A stretch of 43,704 bases of DNA. It comes from an uncultured bacterium. Lineage in GTDB: Bacteria > Bacteroidota > Bacteroidia > Sphingobacteriales > Sphingobacteriaceae. Shown here in pieces: positions 38,553-43,704 of this stretch. A program made the position numbers and the translations under genes. The stretch lies in assembly GCA_903838995.1 (NCBI GenBank), contig CAIMAP010000139.1:1-43704 (forward strand). The letters run 5' to 3'. The notes below the pieces were generated by a model. It saw nothing but the letters and a program-made list of their open reading frames with translations, ran no database searches and was not told the DNA's origin. Numbering within the stretch: the stretch's first letter is position 1; every line of letters begins with the position of its first letter.

Positions 38553-40853
38553 TTAAAAAGTCATGGTTATACCCAAACTAGGTAAGAATGGCAATTGGTA
38601 TTTCTTTGCATAAGATATTCTATCAAAATAAAATAAATTATTTCTATCGTACACATTTGTTACGCCCAAGGTGCTTTCTAAAATATTGTTTTTACTAAAC
38701 TCCCATTTCTTTTTCATAGAAATATCTAAGCGATGGTACCAAGGCAAACGGCCTAAATTTAATTGTCCATAAATAACACCTAATTGTCCATTTTGTTCGG
38801 TGTAAGAGCTATTAATATTTTCAAATAAAATTTTCTCGTAAAAACCTTGTGTTTGAGTGAAAGGGAAGCCAGAACCTAAGTTCCAACGACAATCAAGCTC
38901 CCAATTGTGTTTTTTACCAAAAGCATAAGTACTCACAATATTTACATTGTGTCTTCTATCGTAATGGGGGTTATAGTTTCTAATACCATCATACCTGCTC
39001 ACATAGCCCAAAGAATAGGTTGCCCATAAATACAAGTTTTGTTTCTCGTATTTAAATGTAAAGTCAATTCCTTTGGCTACGCCATCTTCGATGATATAGT
39101 CTTCTCTTTGGTAAGCGGGTTTGTCTTTATACTCGTCGGTGTTTGGATATATTTTATCTCTGTTGATATTGGTTAATTGATCAAACTTTTTAATGTATCC
39201 TTCCACATTAATTTGGAATCGTTTGGTTACATCAAATTCAAAACCTGCAATAATGTGACGTGCTTTTTGAAGTTTGCTGGTAACTGGTTTTCCTTTAAAT
39301 GTTTTTGGTGCATCTTCTGGCCCAGATAAAAATCCATAAAACAAATTGACAATATCACGATCCGAGCCCGCACTCAATAAATTTTGACTAAAGAAACCAG
39401 AAGCTAATTTAAATCTGATAAATTCATTAATAATATATTTGGCACTAAACCTAGGTTCTATAGACATTTCGGCCAATGAAGCATAATAATGAGCACGAAT
39501 ACTTGGTTCTAAAATAAGCCTATTGGTTGCATATTTATATTTTGTAAATGCAGCAATTTCTGAAGTAAATTGTTCTTGTTTAATAACAGTATTAGCCGCA
39601 TTGGTAAATTGAAAATCGGTTTGGAAACCTAACATTTCAATACCGTATTTTAATTCATCTTTACCAATAAAATAAGTGAAATTTAATCCTGCGTTGAAAC
39701 CATTAATTTTACTAAAGCGTGGCTTGCTTGTTAATTCTTTCATGCTAATATCATAACCAGAATAGGCGAAAGAACCATCCACCAAAACAGAAGAGGAACC
39801 TGGTATGACAACAAAGCTGCCGCCAAAACCGGTGCTGTTCCATGCAATAGCTGCTGGCGCTTTGTAATTTACTTGGTCGGTAAATTTAAAGCCAAATAAG
39901 TTGAGTTTGCTACCGTTGGTGCTATTGAAAGAAATTTTTCCGTACAAATCGGTAAAATTATAAGGTAAGCCAGCGGTATCTACATAACTATAAATATTTT
40001 TTGCGGTGTGTTCTAAGTAAGAAGTTCTGCCCGATAAAATAAAAGAGGAAGTAGATTTGCCTTCTTCATATTTACTCAAGGGACCTTCTAATAATATTTT
40101 ACTAGTAAACGGATTGCTTCCAATTTTTCCAGTTAGTTTTTGTTTATTTCCATCGCGTGTGGTAATGTCCATTACTGCAGAAATTCGGCCTCCGTATTCT
40201 GCGCCAAAACCACCGGTATAAACATCTGCATTTCTAATGATATCTGTTTCGAAGACAGAAAATAATCCAATCGAGTGAAATGGATTATAAACAATCATAC
40301 CATCTAATAATACTTTATTTTGAATAGGGGAGCCACCACGAATATATAATTGACCACCTTGGTCGCCTGTAAAGACAACGCCTGGTAGTATTTGAAGGTA
40401 TTGCGCTAAATCTGGTTCACCACCAACAGAGGGAATTCTGTTGATTTGTTTTGGAGTAACTTTTGCTACCGATACTTTTGTTTCGGTTAAGTTTTCTGTT
40501 TTATCGGCAGTAATATCAACAGTATTGATATTGATAGATTTTTGTGTTAAATAAATATTTTGTGTTATTCTACCTCCAGGTTTTAAGGTAATTCTAATTT
40601 TAACGGTGTCAAATCCAACGCCAGTACTACTTAAAATATAAGAACCAGGATTAATTTTGCTAAGGTTATAAAATCCATTTACATCACTGGCATTACCATT
40701 AGTTGTACCTTCTAAAAATACTTTAGTGAAGATAATTGGTTCGCCTGTTTTTTTATCGTAAACAAATCCTCTTACTTCTGCAAATTGTGCTAAAGCAGGA
40801 ATTGCAGTTAAAGTTAAAAAAGCAAGAAGCAGGATTTTTTGAATTCTTTTCAT
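38553..40853 (-). CDS. TonB-dependent receptor with N-terminal carboxypeptidase-regulatory-like domain
   Basis: 'AEVRGFVYDKKTGEPIIFTKVFLEGTTNGNASDVNGFYNLSKINPGSYIL', plug 'GGEPDLAQYLQILPGVVFTGDQGGQLYIRGGSPIQNKVLLDGMIVYNPFH', C-terminal barrel. Confidence 0.93.
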   Translation of the reverse strand: MKRIQKILLLAFLTLTAIPALAQFAEVRGFVYDKKTGEPIIFTKVFLEGTTNGNASDVNGFYNLSKINPGSYILSSTGVGFDTVKIRITLKPGGRITQNIYLTQKSININTVDITADKTENLTETKVSVAKVTPKQINRIPSVGGEPDLAQYLQILPGVVFTGDQGGQLYIRGGSPIQNKVLLDGMIVYNPFHSIGLFSVFETDIIRNADVYTGGFGAEYGGRISAVMDITTRDGNKQKLTGKIGSNPFTSKILLEGPLSKYEEGKSTSSFILSGRTSYLEHTAKNIYSYVDTAGLPYNFTDLYGKISFNSTNGSKLNLFGFKFTDQVNYKAPAAIAWNSTGFGGSFVVIPGSSSVLVDGSFAYSGYDISMKELTSKPRFSKINGFNAGLNFTYFIGKDELKYGIEMLGFQTDFQFTNAANTVIKQEQFTSEIAAFTKYKYATNRLILEPSIRAHYYASLAEMSIEPRFSAKYIINEFIRFKLASGFFSQNLLSAGSDRDIVNLFYGFLSGPEDAPKTFKGKPVTSKLQKARHIIAGFEFDVTKRFQINVEGYIKKFDQLTNINRDKIYPNTDEYKDKPAYQREDYIIEDGVAKGIDFTFKYEKQNLYLWATYSLGYVSRYDGIRNYNPHYDRRHNVNIVSTYAFGKKHNWELDCRWNLGSGFPFTQTQGFYEKILFENINSSYTEQNGQLGVIYGQLNLGRLPWYHRLDISMKKKWEFSKNNILESTLGVTNVYDRNNLFYFDRISYAKKYQLPFLPSLGITMTF

Positions 40854-40933
40854 ATATGCTAAAAGTTTGCAATATAATAGAATATAGCTTTAAAAACGCC
40901 TTTTAATAGGAAAAAATCGATGAAAAATGGAAT

Positions 40934-41863
40934 TTAGGCTCCTTGTTGACCAGCCAATAAATAGAGTACAGCCATTCGAATAGCAACTCCGTTTTCTACT
41001 TGATCTAGAATGATAGATTGTTTAGCGTCTGCCACATCACTCGAAATCTCCACACCTCTGTTAATGGGTCCAGGGTGCATCACCACAATTTCTTTTGGTA
41101 AAGAATCGAGTAAGCTTTTAGTTAAACCATGCATCATGGTATATTCCCTTAAGCTCGGAAAATATTTAATGTCTTGTCGTTCTAATTGTATTCTTAGCAT
41201 ATTGGCTACATCGCACCAAGCAAGTGCTTTGCGTAAGTCATGCTCTACGGTTACGCCAAGGCTTTCTATGTATTTTGGAATCAGAGTGGTTGGTCCGCAA
41301 ACTTTAACTTCTGCACCTAATAATTTTAAGCAGAGTATATTAGAAAGCGCCACTCTTGAATGCATAATGTCACCCACAATCACCACTTTTTTTCCTTTAA
41401 CATCTCCAAGTTTTTCTCTGATAGAAAAAGCATCGAGTAAGGCTTGCGTAGGGTGCTCGTGTGCGCCATCGCCTGCATTGATAATTGGCACATGAATATG
41501 TTTGGCTAAGAATAATGCTGCTCCTGGATTTGGATGCCTCATCACTACCATATCAACTTTCATGGCTAAGATATTATTGACGGTATCAATCAGTGTTTCG
41601 CCTTTGCTTACAGAAGAGGAGGCCGCAGAAAAATTGACCACATCGGCCGATAATCTTTTTTGAGCTAGTTCAAAAGAAAGTTTAGTGCGGGTAGAGTTTT
41701 CGAAAAATATATTAGCAATGGTGGTGTCTCTGAGTGAGGGAACTTTTTTTATGGGTCTATTGATCACCGTTTTGAAATTGTCCGCTGTTTCAAAAATCAA
41801 CTTAATATCATGTTGAGTTAATCCTTTGATTCCTAATAAATGGCGAACACTCAAATTTTGCAT
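40934..41863 (-). CDS. pyrB: Aspartate carbamoyltransferase catalytic subunit
   Basis: 'FFENSTRTKLSFELAQKRLSADVVNFSAASSSVSKGETLIDT', 'HPTQALLDAFSIREKLG', 'VMHPGPINRGVEISSDVAD'. Confidence 0.96.
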   Translation of the reverse strand: MQNLSVRHLLGIKGLTQHDIKLIFETADNFKTVINRPIKKVPSLRDTTIANIFFENSTRTKLSFELAQKRLSADVVNFSAASSSVSKGETLIDTVNNILAMKVDMVVMRHPNPGAALFLAKHIHVPIINAGDGAHEHPTQALLDAFSIREKLGDVKGKKVVIVGDIMHSRVALSNILCLKLLGAEVKVCGPTTLIPKYIESLGVTVEHDLRKALAWCDVANMLRIQLERQDIKYFPSLREYTMMHGLTKSLLDSLPKEIVVMHPGPINRGVEISSDVADAKQSIILDQVENGVAIRMAVLYLLAGQQGA

Positions 41864-41864
41864 A

Positions 41865-42434
41865 TTATTTTTGCTTCTTTTGGTTTGTTAAATTATTTTC
41901 TGAAATCAAGACTACTTCGTCTTTCCCTTCGGTCTCTTTCCATTTTACTATTACTTTTTCAGAAGAAATAGAATCGATGGCATGGCCAACATAATCGGGC
42001 TCAATTGGTAAATGCCTAGTGTATCTTCTGTCTATTAATACCAGTAGTTCTACTTTTGCCGGTCTGCCAAAAGCAAGCATAGCGTCCATTCCAGCGCGTA
42101 TGGTTCTGCCTGTAAATAAAACGTCGTCAATTAGAATGACTTTTTTATTTTCTATGATAAAATCAATTTGAGTGGCATTGGGCACTAATGGATTGGCCCT
42201 GTGTCTAAAATCATCTCTAAAAAAGGTCACATCTAGTTGGCCAAGATTGATGGTTTTTTTAGGAAGTAATCGTTGTAATTGTGCTTGAATTCTTTTAGCT
42301 AAATAAATTCCTCGGGGTTGTAATCCAATTAAAACAGAGTTGCTGAAATCGTTGTGATTTTCGATTAATTGATGACAAAGGCGTTGAATGGTGATGTCAA
42401 ACTTAGGGTTTCCTAATATGATGCCTTCTTTCAT
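41865..42434 (-). CDS. pyrR: Bifunctional pyr operon regulator/uracil phosphoribosyltransferase PyrR
   Basis: 'LIGLQPRGIYLAKRIQAQL', 'GQLDVTFFRDDFR', PRPP loop 'VILIDDVLFTGRTIRAGMDAM', 'LLVLIDRRYTRHLPIEPDYVGHAI'. Confidence 0.95.
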   Translation of the reverse strand: MKEGIILGNPKFDITIQRLCHQLIENHNDFSNSVLIGLQPRGIYLAKRIQAQLQRLLPKKTINLGQLDVTFFRDDFRHRANPLVPNATQIDFIIENKKVILIDDVLFTGRTIRAGMDAMLAFGRPAKVELLVLIDRRYTRHLPIEPDYVGHAIDSISSEKVIVKWKETEGKDEVVLISENNLTNQKKQK

Positions 42435-42450
42435 TTGGAATTTGATTTGC

Positions 42451-42458
42451 CAAATATA
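42451..42458 (-). promoter_or_regulatory. -7 element of a possible pyrR-pyrB promoter
   Basis: Minus strand TATATTTG about 16 nt upstream of the pyrR ATG; no clear -33. Confidence 0.45.
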
Positions 42459-42489
42459 AGGTTTTTTGGGAGATGTCTATAAAAAAATG

Positions 42490-42530
42490 ATGCAAAAAAA
42501 AGCCCCTCGAGATTTCGAGGGGCTTTAGGA
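42490..42530 (-). terminator. Rho-independent terminator downstream of rpsA
   Basis: Minus strand AAAGCCCCTCGAAATCTCGAGGGGCTTTTTTTT. Confidence 0.88.
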
Positions 42531-42545
42531 TAGCTTTAAAGCTAA

Positions 42546-43704
42546 TTATTCTGCAACATCTTCCGCTACATCGGCTGCTGCTTCAGCTGCGCTAGCAGCA
42601 TCTTTTTTAGCTTTTGTACCTTTTTCAGATGTTTCTAATGAAGATTTTAAGTTAGCTAATACACCTAAATCGCCTAAAGTGGTTTTTTCTACTGAATCTT
42701 TCACTTTTTTAACTGCGGTTGAGGCTGCTTTAGCTTCTTTTTTCTTCTTATCGGTTTCTTCTGCTCTTGCTTCTGCTTTAGCTTCTTCATGAAGTTTAGC
42801 ATGTGAAACTACAATACGCTTAGCATCTTTGTTGAATTCAATGATTTTGAAATCTAACACTTCTTCGTTTGTAGCCATTTTGCCGTCTTCCTTCATCAAG
42901 TGTTTAGTAGGAGCAAATCCTTCTACACCATAAGGCAATGTGATAACAGCACCTTTATCGGTAACTTTTACAATTGTACCTTGATGAATAGAATCTAAAG
43001 TGAAAATGGTTTCGAAAGTTTCCCAAGGGTTTTCTTCTAATTGTTTGTGACCTAAACTTAATTTGCGTTCTTCAGCATTCACTTCTAAAACAACAACATC
43101 TAATTTATCACCAACTTTAGTAAACTCATGAGGATGATTTACTTTCTTAGACCATGATAAGTCTGAGATATGAATTAAACCATCGATACCTTCTTCGATT
43201 TCAACAAACACACCAAAGTTAGTCATGTTTTTCACAACTGCATTTTGTTTGCTGCCTACAGGGTAACGATCTGCAACACCTACCCAAGGGTCTGGCGTTA
43301 ATTGTTTAATACCTAATGACATTTTTCTTTCTTCACGATCAAGCGTTAAAATAACAGCTTCCATTTCGTCACTTACTTTCATGAACTCTTGTGGAGAGCG
43401 TAAATGTTGTGACCATGACATTTCTGAAACGTGAATTAAACCTTCTACTCCTGGGATGATTTCTAAGAAAGCTCCGTAATCTGCAACAGTTACGATCTTA
43501 CCTTTTACTTTAGAACCAATTTCAATTTTGGTATCTAATGATTCCCATGGATGAGGTGTTAATTGTTTTAAACCTAATGCGATACGTTTTTTCTCGTCAT
43601 CAAAGTCTAATACTACTACATTGATTTTTTCATCCAATTTTAATACTTCTTCTGGATGCTCTATGCGGCCCCAAGAAATATCGGTAATATGTAATAAACC
43701 GTCT
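42546..43704 (-). CDS. rpsA: 30S ribosomal protein S1 (5' part lies beyond the window edge)
   Basis: Repeated S1 motifs 'GSKVKGKIVTVADYGAFLEIIPGVEGLIHVSEMSW' and 'VGDKLDVVVLEVNAEERKLSLGHKQL'; the frame stays open to the window end upstream of the supplied Met ('DGLLHITDISWGRIEHPEEVLKLDEKINV'). Confidence 0.95.
   Translation of the reverse strand, partial: DGLLHITDISWGRIEHPEEVLKLDEKINVVVLDFDDEKKRIALGLKQLTPHPWESLDTKIEIGSKVKGKIVTVADYGAFLEIIPGVEGLIHVSEMSWSQHLRSPQEFMKVSDEMEAVILTLDREERKMSLGIKQLTPDPWVGVADRYPVGSKQNAVVKNMTNFGVFVEIEEGIDGLIHISDLSWSKKVNHPHEFTKVGDKLDVVVLEVNAEERKLSLGHKQLEENPWETFETIFTLDSIHQGTIVKVTDKGAVITLPYGVEGFAPTKHLMKEDGKMATNEEVLDFKIIEFNKDAKRIVVSHAKLHEEAKAEARAEETDKKKKEAKAASTAVKKVKDSVEKTTLGDLGVLANLKSSLETSEKGTKAKKDAASAAEAAADVAEDVAE

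Noticed and set aside
41010-41495. 161-aa plus-strand ORF opposite pyrB
   Set aside because: Complement of a highly conserved enzyme gene; composition looks like an antisense translation, no domain recognised.
1-43704. CRISPR arrays, tRNA/rRNA genes, prophage, transposase, toxin-antitoxin or defence genes
   Set aside because: Looked through intergenic gaps and all supplied ORFs; nothing with the expected repeats, cloverleaf-like segments or protein motifs was recognised. A tRNAscan/Infernal run would be needed to exclude small RNAs.

Overview
AT-rich window from a Bacteroidota chromosome, gene-dense and almost entirely housekeeping or envelope biogenesis genes. Left to right: two tandem paralogous secreted metzincin proteases with type IX secretion (T9SS) C-terminal domains; ubiE/menG plus a PorT-like gene; an SDR; yqeY; a TrpG/PabA amidotransferase; an alpha/beta hydrolase; a CBS-domain protein; nadK; a PorG/DUF6089-like gene; uppS; bamA; two skp/ompH paralogs; a nuoHIJKLMN block without nuoA-G; a long PurF-type amidophosphoribosyltransferase; a LysE-family exporter; dCMP deaminase; guaA; a solitary periplasmic-binding-protein-like ORF; an RsmB/NOP2-type methyltransferase; yebC; marC; an APC amino acid permease; a membrane pyrophosphatase with a Cys-rich C-terminal tail; a lipoprotein MsrA; a TonB-dependent receptor; pyrB; pyrR; and rpsA, which runs off the right edge. 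I saw several intrinsic terminators and Bacteroidota-type promoters (TTTG / TAnnTTTG). I found no CRISPR array, rRNA, tRNA, integrase, transposase or convincing defence system. I do not think the window holds a clear new multi-gene system. The items most worth following up are the 13-cysteine tail with an 18-bp tandem repeat on the membrane pyrophosphatase, the orphan binding protein downstream of guaA, the split complex I locus, a 12-bp inverted repeat upstream of the hydrolase, and a possible leaderless guaA transcript. All calls come from reading the sequence and the supplied translations; no database search was run.
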